Of a stretch of DNA of 64,000 nt, positions 24,564 through 32,664 are shown in pieces (the stretch's first letter is position 1; the number at the start of each line of letters is the position of its first letter). Both the position numbers and the translations under genes were made by a program. The notes below the pieces were generated by a model. The model saw only the letters and a program-made list of their open reading frames with translations. It did not search any database and had not been told where the DNA came from. Origin of the DNA: Streptomyces canus (GTDB taxonomy: Bacteria > Actinomycetota > Actinomycetes > Streptomycetales > Streptomycetaceae); the NCBI RefSeq assembly GCF_030816965.1, contig NZ_JAUSYQ010000002.1, positions 8,794,001 through 8,858,000 of the forward strand. Direction: 5' to 3'.

Positions 24564-25366
24564 TGGCCCGCCAGAGCGCCCCTGGCAGGGGTACGCGAGT
24601 CCTGGTCGACGAGACCCCGACGGTCGCCAAGAGCGGCAAGCCCTGGTGGCGCGGGATGGCCGTCACCGGAGCGATCTTCCTCGCGCTGGTCATCCTCGCC
24701 GTGTTTATGAGCCTGTCCGGCGGAGGCAGCGGATCGACGTCCGACGGCTCGGCTGGTAGCCAGAGCCAGACCGCACCAGCGGAGAGGGACACCACCGGAG
24801 GGGACACCAAGAGCACAGCGAAGAAGCTCGTCAACGGTGTCCCGGTCGGCTACACCCACAACCAGGCCGGCGCCGTTCAGGCAGCAGTGAACTACCAGGT
24901 CGCACGATCGTCTGCCGCCTACTTCACCGATGACAAGGCCCGGCACGCGACTCTCGCCGCGATGATGACCAGCCAGGCGCTGGACCGGCAGATCCGCAAC
25001 GACGATAACGGGATGCAGCAGGTCCTTACATCACTGGGCGTCACCAGTGCCAACGAGGACCAGCTCGTCGCACGCGGTGCGGCGATGGGCACTCGGATCA
25101 CCACTTATACCGATCAAGTGGCCACCATCGAGGTGTGGATGGCCGGGCTCGTCGGGGTCACGGACAAGAGCGCCCCGATGCCCGTATCCGCGTCATGGAC
25201 CACGTACACGCTGACACTGCAGTGGCAGTCCGGTGACTGGAAGTTGGCATCGATCACATCCGTCAACGGCCCGACCCCTCTGGATGCAGGCAGCGACGAC
25301 CCCACGAGCGTCGACGAGTTCCGCACGGCAGATCGGGAGTTCAATGCGCCCCCTTATGTCGGCTGA
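24563..25366 (+). CDS. VirB8/TcpC-like conjugation protein
   Basis: 267 residues. Basic cytoplasmic N-terminus, one membrane helix (GMAVTGAIFLALVILAVFMS, about 31-50), a Ser/Gly-rich linker, then an extracytoplasmic domain of about 180 residues (GYTHNQAGAVQAAVNYQVAR, WMAGLVGVTD, TTYTLTLQWQSGDWKLASIT) with the alpha then curved-sheet pattern of the NTF2-like fold seen in TcpC and VirB8. It is the expected trans-envelope scaffold of the channel. It overlaps the next gene by 23 bases. Confidence 0.75.
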   Translation: MARQSAPGRGTRVLVDETPTVAKSGKPWWRGMAVTGAIFLALVILAVFMSLSGGGSGSTSDGSAGSQSQTAPAERDTTGGDTKSTAKKLVNGVPVGYTHNQAGAVQAAVNYQVARSSAAYFTDDKARHATLAAMMTSQALDRQIRNDDNGMQQVLTSLGVTSANEDQLVARGAAMGTRITTYTDQVATIEVWMAGLVGVTDKSAPMPVSASWTTYTLTLQWQSGDWKLASITSVNGPTPLDAGSDDPTSVDEFRTADREFNAPPYVG

Positions 25367-26912
25367 GACTCGCTACCGGGTGCGCACCCGGCTGACCTGG
25401 GTCACCGGCCTCACCGCCACGATCTCCTTGATGCTCGCCCCGAGCCAGGCTCAGGCGAACGACTTCAGTGACTGGTCGTGCAAGAACATTCCGTTCGCGG
25501 ACAAGGTCTGCAGCGTCGTCGAGAGCACCAATAAGGCGATCGACTTCGCGAGCGATCCCTTGGGGTACATCGCCCAGTTCTTCAACAACGCCGTGACCAG
25601 CATCTTCACCCAGATGATGAAGGCGTTGGGCTCGACCACACGGATCGACTGGCAGGACCCAGGATTCCTGCGGACCTACACCATGGCGTTCGCCGCGTCC
25701 ACGGTATTGACCGTGATCTATTGGCTGATCGCTGTGGCCAAAAGGGCGATTCAGGGAGTGCCGCCGTTCCAGGCGCTGGCGGAGTCGATCGGTTTTCTCT
25801 TGATGTCGGTATTGGTCTCCGCCTTCGCGCCGCTGGCCATTGCCTACACCGTGCGCATCGTCGATGAGGCTGCGGAAGCCATGTTCAAGCCCGTGGCCGG
25901 AGACGCCGCCGACATGGTGGTCACCGTCACGACGGCGATGCTCGCGCTGATGACGATCCCCGGCGGCGCCATCATCGTGATCTTCTTCGCCCTGGCGCTC
26001 CTGGCGGCGGTGGCTGGCGTATGGCTGGAGCTCATCGTCCGCAACGCCTTGATCCTCTCTGGTCTCGTCTTCGGACCAACAGTGTTCAGCGGACTGGTGG
26101 ACCGCGACCTGTGGGGGCACACCAAACGATGGTTCGGCGTGATGGCCGCGATCATCGCCTCGAAATATGTGACGTTCACGGTCATTGCGCTCGCCTCGGG
26201 CACGCTGGCCTCCGACAGCCCCAACAAGAGCCTGGCGCAGTCCTTTGCCACCGTCTTCACCGCGTTGGCGCTGTTGGGTCTCGCCTTCTACATGCCCTTC
26301 CAGCTCTCGAAGTTCATTCCCGGATTCGGCGACGAGCTGCGCGACATGTACGCCGCCCGCGACGACCTGAAAGGCCGAGCCAAGAACGTCGGGAACCAGG
26401 TGGGCGACTCCTACGGAGAACTCAAGTCGCGTATGGGCGGGGACGACGGCGGCGGATCCGACGAGGACGGCGACGGAGAAGACGCCGACGCGGCGGACGG
26501 CGACGCCATGAGCGGCGGAGAAACCGAGGGAGCCACCGAAGCCGGAGCGGCCGAAGGGGCAGCTGCCGCGACCGGTGTCGGCGCGGCGGCCGTGGCCGCG
26601 AAGGAGGGGGCCGACAAGACCAAGGGCGAGGCCGAAGCCGCAGTCGGACGCGGTGTCGACGGGGCGACCGCCGGTCTCGACTCCGGCGGCTCAGCGGCAC
26701 CGTCGTCCGACAGCAGTGACTCCGACGGCAGCGGTGGCCCTGCCAACGGAGGGGAACCGCTGTCTCCCGGCAGCGCGCCCGAAGCCGGAGGAACGGGCAG
26801 CGCGACGGCCGGCGGGGAGCCGATGGATCCGGCGAGCCCCCAGTCCTGGCCGCCGCCAGAACCCCCCGACGAGCAGCCGGAACCACCTCCGCCGGACGAG
26901 GAGATGCGCTGA
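25344..26912 (+). CDS. VirB6/TrbL-like polytopic membrane protein
   Basis: 522 residues from the ATG at 25344 (GGGAG five bases upstream); an alternative Met lies at 25356. Signal-peptide-like start ending in LMLAPSQAQANDF, then about six membrane helices (for example MAFAASTVLTVIYWLIAVAK, IGFLLMSVLVSAFAPLAIAY, GAIIVIFFALALLAAVAGVW, FATVFTALALLGLAFYMPFQ). After about residue 360 comes a long low-complexity Gly/Ala/Asp/Glu/Pro tail. Position and topology fit the channel subunit VirB6/TrbL (TcpH-like). The tail probably faces the cytoplasm. Confidence 0.78.
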   Translation: MRPLMSAETRYRVRTRLTWVTGLTATISLMLAPSQAQANDFSDWSCKNIPFADKVCSVVESTNKAIDFASDPLGYIAQFFNNAVTSIFTQMMKALGSTTRIDWQDPGFLRTYTMAFAASTVLTVIYWLIAVAKRAIQGVPPFQALAESIGFLLMSVLVSAFAPLAIAYTVRIVDEAAEAMFKPVAGDAADMVVTVTTAMLALMTIPGGAIIVIFFALALLAAVAGVWLELIVRNALILSGLVFGPTVFSGLVDRDLWGHTKRWFGVMAAIIASKYVTFTVIALASGTLASDSPNKSLAQSFATVFTALALLGLAFYMPFQLSKFIPGFGDELRDMYAARDDLKGRAKNVGNQVGDSYGELKSRMGGDDGGGSDEDGDGEDADAADGDAMSGGETEGATEAGAAEGAAAATGVGAAAVAAKEGADKTKGEAEAAVGRGVDGATAGLDSGGSAAPSSDSSDSDGSGGPANGGEPLSPGSAPEAGGTGSATAGGEPMDPASPQSWPPPEPPDEQPEPPPPDEEMR

Positions 26913-26943
26913 TGCCCGTCCCGTCGCACGCCCAGGAGTAGTC

Positions 26944-28443
26944 GTGGCACGCACCTTTACATACCCCCGGCCGAGGCCTCGTGGACTGCTCGGCCGGAAG
27001 CTCGAAGCGGATGAGCAGCTCGTCTTGGGCGCCGGGCTCGTCGGCGGACTCTTCGCGGCCTGGATCCTCGCGGGCATCGTGCTGAAGATCGTCGGCTTCG
27101 CGCTGATCGCGGGCTCCTGCGCCTGGGCAACTCTGGCGCCGCACAAGGGGCGGACCTACGTCCGGTGGTTCGAGATCAACCGGACCTACAAGAAGCTGCT
27201 GCGTGACGGCTCGCTGCTGTACAAGTCGAAGGCGCCGTACGCGGGCCGATTCGCCGACGGCCGCCGCGTCCCCGTCGAGGTGCCCGTCGGGGTGCCCCGG
27301 AACATGCAGTGGATCACGGCACGCACCGCCTTCGGCGAGATCGCGATCGTGCTGCAACCGGACGAGCTGATGTTCACCGCCGTCGTCGAGGTGGAAGGGC
27401 AGCGCGACTTCGGCAGCCTCGACACCGCGGACAAAGAGGCTTTGATCCGGGCCTACGAACACTTGCTCAAGACCACGGCCGACAGCGGAGGCCGGATCCG
27501 CCGCCTTCAGTGGATCAGCAGGGTCATCCCCACGGACCCCAATGCCCACGCCCGGGATGCTGCCGACCGCAGCGACGCAGACAGTCCGTCGTGGCTGCAG
27601 CAGTCGTACGACGACTTGATCCGCCGCGTCGCGGTCACAGCAGAAGACCGTCGGTTGCTGCTGGCGGTGGGCATCCCCTATACCTCCGACCTGGTCGCCG
27701 AGGCCCGCCGCTACAACACCCTCCACGAGGGATACGCGATCACTCTCGGGCAGGAGATCGACAGCTTCATACGGACGCTGGGACGCGGACAGCTGCGCCA
27801 CGTGCGCAACTTCGACGAAGCCAGCTTGGCCTCCTACCTGCATCACTCGTACGACCCCAGCCACTGGATCGACGACACCACCGGGATGGACCGGGTCACG
27901 TGCTGGCCGGCCGTACTGGATGCCCGGAACAAGAAGTACATGGCCTCCCGCAGCTGGGAGGCCTCCGAGGACAACTGGTACTCGATGACCGCCTGGGTGA
28001 AGGAACTGCCCGTGCTCCCGGTCGGCATCAACTTCCTCGCCCCCGTGTTGCTCTACCTCCAGGACATCATCCTGTCGGTGTCCGTGGTCATGGACCTCGT
28101 CAGCACCGACCAGGCGATCACCGAGGCGATGGCCGACGCCACCAACGAGCTGGGGCAAGCGGACAAGAAGGCCGGACGCATCGAGGACCCCCGGGAGCAG
28201 AAAGCCCAGCGCGCCTCGCTGAGCACCATGAGGGACATCGCAGACGGCGCGGCGGGAACGCGGCTCGCAGCCTGGATCACCGTCACCTCTCCCACCCTTG
28301 ACGCTCTGCGCAGGGACGCCGACACCGTCCGCGCCGGCGCCACCCGCGCCGGACTGCGCCTGGAGTGGTGCGACGCCGAACACCACAGGGCCTTCGCCAA
28401 CACCCTGCCCTTCACCGCCGGACTCCTGAAGGAAGGGCGGTAG
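26944..28443 (+). CDS. conjugation protein, membrane-anchored (SCO6880-like)
   Basis: 499 residues from a GTG at 26944, chosen because AGGAG stands six bases upstream and frames further upstream are arginine-rich shadow. Two close membrane helices (LVLGAGLVGGLFAAWILAGI and IVGFALIAGSCAWATLAPHK, about 25-60), then a cytoplasmic domain with MQWITARTAFGEIAIVLQPD and later AITLGQEIDSFIRTLGRGQL. No P-loop is present. It resembles the actinobacterial conjugation proteins annotated SCO6880-like, whose helices plus domain recall PrgI/VirB3 joined to the N-terminal part of VirB4. The ATPase half would then be the next gene. Confidence 0.7.
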   Translation: MARTFTYPRPRPRGLLGRKLEADEQLVLGAGLVGGLFAAWILAGIVLKIVGFALIAGSCAWATLAPHKGRTYVRWFEINRTYKKLLRDGSLLYKSKAPYAGRFADGRRVPVEVPVGVPRNMQWITARTAFGEIAIVLQPDELMFTAVVEVEGQRDFGSLDTADKEALIRAYEHLLKTTADSGGRIRRLQWISRVIPTDPNAHARDAADRSDADSPSWLQQSYDDLIRRVAVTAEDRRLLLAVGIPYTSDLVAEARRYNTLHEGYAITLGQEIDSFIRTLGRGQLRHVRNFDEASLASYLHHSYDPSHWIDDTTGMDRVTCWPAVLDARNKKYMASRSWEASEDNWYSMTAWVKELPVLPVGINFLAPVLLYLQDIILSVSVVMDLVSTDQAITEAMADATNELGQADKKAGRIEDPREQKAQRASLSTMRDIADGAAGTRLAAWITVTSPTLDALRRDADTVRAGATRAGLRLEWCDAEHHRAFANTLPFTAGLLKEGR

Positions 28444-28445
28444 CG

Positions 28446-29828
28446 ATGCTGGAGATGCTGCGGCGACAGTCACAAACTCGGCGGCGGGCGATGCGCTCGA
28501 CCACCAGCCACGCCTGCGGTCTCTACCCGGCGGTCGGCGCGGCCAGCATGGACCCCCGCGGTGTGATCATCGGCCGCGAGGCCTACAGCGGCCGGGCGTA
28601 CATCTACGACCCGTTCATCTTGTACAACCCGCAGGCACGCGTCCGACTCGCCAGCGGACACGCACTGATCTTGGGTAAGAGCGGATACGGCAAGTCTGCG
28701 CTCGAAAAGACCTACGTCCTGCGTCAACTTCGTTTCAGGGACCGGAACTTCGCTGTTCTGGACGCGCAGGGCGAAGACGGCGCCGGCGAATGGGACGGCA
28801 TCGCCCGTCAGTTGGGCATCACGCCGATCCGCCTGGTCTACGGCGCTGGTGACGCTGGCGCAGGGGTACGGATCAACCCGCTCGACCCGCGGATACCTGC
28901 CGAGCACCAGTTCAAGGTGCTCGTGTCCATGATGGAGATCCTCACCGGCACCATCTCCTCCCAGACCAAGTTCGCCCTGGCCGAGGCCCACAAGACAGCG
29001 ACCGACGCCGCGCGCGAGCAGCAGCGTGTGGTGATCCTCTCCGACGTTCTGGATGCCCTGACCGCTCCGAAGCCGACCCTCCTCGGGCAACAGCCAGTCA
29101 CGCCCGAGGAATTGGTGGAGTGGGGCCAGCCAGCGGCACTGGCCCTTGACGAGCTGTGCAATCCCAGCAGGGACTTGTCGGGCATGTTCGACGGGCCGAC
29201 GACGCCAGGGATCGATCTCGACGCCCGTTTGATCATCTTCGATTTGACGAGGCTGCCACGCGAGGGCGAAGCCATGCCGCTGCTGATGGCGGTTATCGGG
29301 CCGTGGTTGAGGTTCGGCTGGATCAAGCCGAACGACCGGGTCAAAAGAACTTTGATCGTTGAAGAGGCGTGGCACATCCTCTCCCACCGGCCGGTCGCAA
29401 GGCTCTTTGAGGAGCTGGTCAGGTACGGCAGGCGCTTGGGGTTGTCCTTCTGGGCGGTCCTGCACCACCTCGGGGATCTGCTTCTGGAGCAGGCTCCTGA
29501 GGCGGCGGCCATCCTGAAATTGACGGCAACCCGGGTCCTTTATCACATGGACCGGGACGAGGCCGAGACCACGGCCGACTACCTGGGACTTCCCGACTGG
29601 GCGCGCAAGGCGCTGGCGGACGGATCCAACGTGTGCGCGCCAGGGCGGGGCATCTGGCAGGTGGGCTCGCGGATCAACCTCGTGGAACACATCCGGACAC
29701 CGTTGGAGATCCGTCTGACGGACACCAACCGCCGGATGTCCGAGACGGGGCCCCGCGAGCCTGCGGACCACTACGGCGCAGAGGCGTCGGCTCCCATGAT
29801 CCGCCTCCGCAAGGGGGCTGCCGCATGA
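28446..29828 (+). CDS. VirB4-like conjugation ATPase
   Basis: 460 residues from the ATG at 28446, three bases after the preceding stop. Walker A is LILGKSGYGKSA (Lys83), followed by FAVLDAQGEDGAGEWDGIAR. Walker B is KRTLIVEEAWH (Glu306-Glu307), and the motif GLSFWAVLHHLGDLLLEQAP corresponds to the VirB4 Q-loop region. It is the motor that energises assembly or transfer at the base of the channel. It lacks the usual N-terminal VirB4 domain, consistent with that part being the preceding gene. It overlaps the coupling protein by ATGA. Confidence 0.85.
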   Translation: MLEMLRRQSQTRRRAMRSTTSHACGLYPAVGAASMDPRGVIIGREAYSGRAYIYDPFILYNPQARVRLASGHALILGKSGYGKSALEKTYVLRQLRFRDRNFAVLDAQGEDGAGEWDGIARQLGITPIRLVYGAGDAGAGVRINPLDPRIPAEHQFKVLVSMMEILTGTISSQTKFALAEAHKTATDAAREQQRVVILSDVLDALTAPKPTLLGQQPVTPEELVEWGQPAALALDELCNPSRDLSGMFDGPTTPGIDLDARLIIFDLTRLPREGEAMPLLMAVIGPWLRFGWIKPNDRVKRTLIVEEAWHILSHRPVARLFEELVRYGRRLGLSFWAVLHHLGDLLLEQAPEAAAILKLTATRVLYHMDRDEAETTADYLGLPDWARKALADGSNVCAPGRGIWQVGSRINLVEHIRTPLEIRLTDTNRRMSETGPREPADHYGAEASAPMIRLRKGAAA

Positions 29829-31645
29829 TGCCGAAAGCCGCCACGCCGCAGACCGCGGCACGGCTGCGTCTCGGGCGCGACACCGTGTGGATCGTGCCGC
29901 TGATCGCGGCGTTCGTGCTCACCGCACTGCTGTGGCTGACTGCGCTCCTATCAGGAGTCCTCGCACACGGACGGCCCGCAGCGATCACCTGGGACTCGGC
30001 GGGCCGCGCGGTCGTCGCAGTCTTCCGGCACCCCGGTGACCCGTCGGCCGCTTGGCCGCCCAGTGCGGGCGTTGGTGGCCCGTTCGTGTTCTGGCCCACC
30101 TTCCTCGTCCTGCTTGCCGGTGCGATCTGGGGCGTGTGGAAGACGTACTGGTGGTGGAAGCACCGTGGCGCCGATGGCGCCGACGGGATGGCCACCCGGG
30201 CCCAGCTGGAGAAGGCCATGGGCGAGCAGCAGGCGCTGTCCCGAGCCGGATCGCTACGTCCGACGCTCACCGAGCAGAACCCCAAAGCCATCACCATCCG
30301 CGACGTCGCCGTCTACATCGGAAGCGCCGACCCCTCAGCGATCCATCTATGGATCACTATCGAGGAATCGATGATTCTGGTCGCTCCGCCGCGCGAGGGA
30401 AAGACATCCCAGATCATCCTCCCTGAAATCCTCGAATTCCGGGGCACGGTCCTTGCGACCAGCAGCAAGACAGACGTCCTCTACAACACCGCACTTCTGC
30501 GGCAAGAACACGGCCCTGTCTGGGTCCTGGACCCCACGGGGCTGTCCGGCTGGCCAAATCAGCTGCGCTGGCCCTTGACCGCAGGGTGCGAAGAATACCA
30601 GGTCGCGCGAAAGCGGGCCGAGACCCTCGCGGCAACCACCAAAAGCGAAGAAGGGACAAAGAATGGCGGTTATTTCGCGCTCAACGCGAAAACCCTTATT
30701 ACCTGCTGGCTGCACGCCGCAGCCCTGCACCAGCGTCCAGTCCTCGACGTGCTGGCCTGGGCGACCGACCCGGACAACCGCGAGGCCGTCGACCTGCTGG
30801 CGGCCAAGGGCAAACACCTCCTTGCCGCCGCGCTCGCCGGCCAGCACGCGGCGGCCGAGGAGGAACGTTCCGCCACCTGGCGGACCGCCGAGCAGAGTTT
30901 CATCGCGCTCTATGACGAGAAGGTCGCCGAGATCTTCGCTCCCCAGGGGGATGTCGAGGTCTTCGACATCGAGACCTACCTCCGGCAGTCCGGAACCCTG
31001 TTCCTGATCGGTGAGGACGAAGAGTCATCCGCCTTGGCCCCGCTGAACGCGGCCTTCGCCAAAGCGATGTTCGACACCGCCAAGAGGGTCGCCGCCCGCA
31101 GTCCCAACGGCCGTCTTCCGATTCCGCTCGGCTGTTTCCTGGACGAGCTGGCCAACGTTGCGCCTCTGCCGGAAATACCGAGCCTGATGAGCGTCAGCGG
31201 CTCGCAGAACATTTTCATCATGGCCGTGCTGCAGGGCTATGCCCAGGCCGAGGAGCGCTGGGGCGCCCTGGGGGTTAGGAAAATGTTCGCCAGCGGCACC
31301 GTGAAGTGCTTCCTGGGCGGGATCAGCGATCCCGAGGAACTGAAGTCCTACAGCTCCCTCGCGGGCGAATTCGACGAGGACGTGGAGACCGTCTCGGACG
31401 ACGGCGACCGGGTCTCGGTGTCCACGTCGGTCCGCCGCCGCGCGGTCGTGGAGCCGGCCACGATACGGATGATCCCGGAACGCGGCGGGATGGTGTTCCA
31501 CCGCCGCACCCCCGCCACCCTCGTCACGTTCGTCCGGGCCCACGAGGGTCCGCGGGCGGCAGAGATCAAGGACGCCACCCGCAGGGCGCACGAGATGGTC
31601 GACGACCGCGTCAGGCTGGAGAAGGCGGGCGGCGGTCATGGCTAG
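29825..31645 (+). CDS. VirD4/TraG-family coupling protein
   Basis: 606 residues from the ATG at 29825 (overlapping the VirB4 stop). Two N-terminal membrane helices (VPLIAAFVLTALLWLTALLS and FWPTFLVLLAGAIWGVWKTY), then the P-loop VAPPREGKTSQIILPEI (Lys193) and Walker B LGCFLDELANVAPLP (Asp440). The TraM-recognition segment is SGSQNIFIMAVLQGYAQAEE. This is the hexameric pump that brings the DNA-protein substrate to the T4SS. Most Streptomyces conjugative plasmids use a single FtsK-like TraB instead, so a VirD4-type protein marks a different transfer mechanism. Confidence 0.9.
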   Translation: MMPKAATPQTAARLRLGRDTVWIVPLIAAFVLTALLWLTALLSGVLAHGRPAAITWDSAGRAVVAVFRHPGDPSAAWPPSAGVGGPFVFWPTFLVLLAGAIWGVWKTYWWWKHRGADGADGMATRAQLEKAMGEQQALSRAGSLRPTLTEQNPKAITIRDVAVYIGSADPSAIHLWITIEESMILVAPPREGKTSQIILPEILEFRGTVLATSSKTDVLYNTALLRQEHGPVWVLDPTGLSGWPNQLRWPLTAGCEEYQVARKRAETLAATTKSEEGTKNGGYFALNAKTLITCWLHAAALHQRPVLDVLAWATDPDNREAVDLLAAKGKHLLAAALAGQHAAAEEERSATWRTAEQSFIALYDEKVAEIFAPQGDVEVFDIETYLRQSGTLFLIGEDEESSALAPLNAAFAKAMFDTAKRVAARSPNGRLPIPLGCFLDELANVAPLPEIPSLMSVSGSQNIFIMAVLQGYAQAEERWGALGVRKMFASGTVKCFLGGISDPEELKSYSSLAGEFDEDVETVSDDGDRVSVSTSVRRRAVVEPATIRMIPERGGMVFHRRTPATLVTFVRAHEGPRAAEIKDATRRAHEMVDDRVRLEKAGGGHG

Positions 31646-32243
31646 CGGCTTCGACGACATCTTCGCCGAACTCACCAACATCAACGCCGAGCAGGTGCTT
31701 CTCAGCGAGCGGGTCAAGCTGCTGGAGGAGCAGTTGGAGGCCGGTGGATCCGGCAGCGGGGAAGCCGACGGGGAGCAGGAACGCCCGGTCGGTGCCCCGG
31801 TGCGGTGGCACGAACTCGACGCCGAGGAACGCGCCGTGCTCTGGCCTCAGTTCGTCCGCTGGGTGATCTGGGTCGCCGACCGGTACGAGATGACCACGGA
31901 TCAGCTGCCCCGCCAGTGCTGGTGGAAGCACGGCGCGGTCGTCGAGGAACTCACGGCGCTGTGGACCTCCCACGAGTCGGCCTACGCCAGCGGGGAGGAC
32001 GGGGGGTCGGCGCCGTACCTGTGGCAAGACGCCCTCGCCCGGGCCGTGGAGCGGATGGGCCGGTTCTGGCTCGGCGCGTGCCGAAACGGCCAGCACCGGG
32101 CCCGCCACCGCGATGCCACCTGGGATGGAGACGCGGACTACCTCGCCCTGCTCCTGGCCGCCGAAGGCCCCGAGCCCGACGGCGATGCATCAGACCCGCC
32201 CGGCGAGGAGCGGCCCGATCCGGATGAGGACGGCAGCGGATGA
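31638..32243 (+). CDS. DUF4913 family protein
   Basis: 201 residues from the ATG at 31638, overlapping the coupling-protein gene by eight bases. A short coiled coil (NAEQVLLSERVKLLEEQLEA) precedes the domain RWVIWVADRYEMTTDQLPRQ, CWWKHGAVVEELTALWTSHE, with later GRFWLGACRNGQHRARH. This Trp-rich pattern is that of the DUF4913 family found in actinobacterial conjugative elements. Acidic tail. It may be an adaptor to the coupling protein; this is inference from position. Confidence 0.78.
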   Translation: MASGFDDIFAELTNINAEQVLLSERVKLLEEQLEAGGSGSGEADGEQERPVGAPVRWHELDAEERAVLWPQFVRWVIWVADRYEMTTDQLPRQCWWKHGAVVEELTALWTSHESAYASGEDGGSAPYLWQDALARAVERMGRFWLGACRNGQHRARHRDATWDGDADYLALLLAAEGPEPDGDASDPPGEERPDPDEDGSG

Positions 32244-32265
32244 CGGCACGAGCCGGGAGGCAGAC

Positions 32266-32595
32266 ATGGTCATGAACAGGTACGGGCGCGCCGCCCTGGC
32301 CCACTGGCGTGAGCACTTGCCCGGCCAGTACGGGATGCTGCCGGACCCGCTGGCGTATTTCACCCGCCTCGGGGAGAAGACCGAGCGGCAGGCCGGGGAA
32401 CTGACGGACGCGATGGCCCTCGATGGCACGCCCGTCGGCGGTGAGACCGGTGAACAGCGCTCCCGATGGCTCCTTGCGGTCAGGGGCGAGGCCGAGCAGG
32501 TCGTGCTCCGCGAGCTGATCCGCCCACCCGCCGCTCCTTCCCCGGACGACGCCACCGCTGCCCGAGATCTCACGGTGCCGCTATCCCCTATCTGA
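32266..32595 (+). CDS. small conserved element protein, paralogue of the embedded ORF
   Basis: 109 residues from the ATG at 32266 (a second Met at 32272 begins MNRYGRAALAHWREHLPGQY). Family not recognised. It shares the pattern MNRYG-x-x-A-x-x-HW-x-EH-x-P, then F-T-x-LGE and a final AE-x-x-VLRE, with the ORF at 32870-33142, so the two are diverged paralogues. Helical, acidic and without membrane segments. Conserved position just before the giant gene suggests a small cofactor of it. Confidence 0.6.
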   Translation: MVMNRYGRAALAHWREHLPGQYGMLPDPLAYFTRLGEKTERQAGELTDAMALDGTPVGGETGEQRSRWLLAVRGEAEQVVLRELIRPPAAPSPDDATAARDLTVPLSPI

Positions 32596-32664
32596 CCCAG
32601 CCCACCAGCAGCCCGTTGGGTCCCTGATGCACACAACCGCCCTTTTCGACGTTGGGAGCAGGCG

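Noticed and set aside
26422..28473. 683-residue minus-strand open frame
   Set aside because: Antisense shadow of the conjugation genes; its end is a run of Arg/Pro from low-complexity sequence on the other strand.
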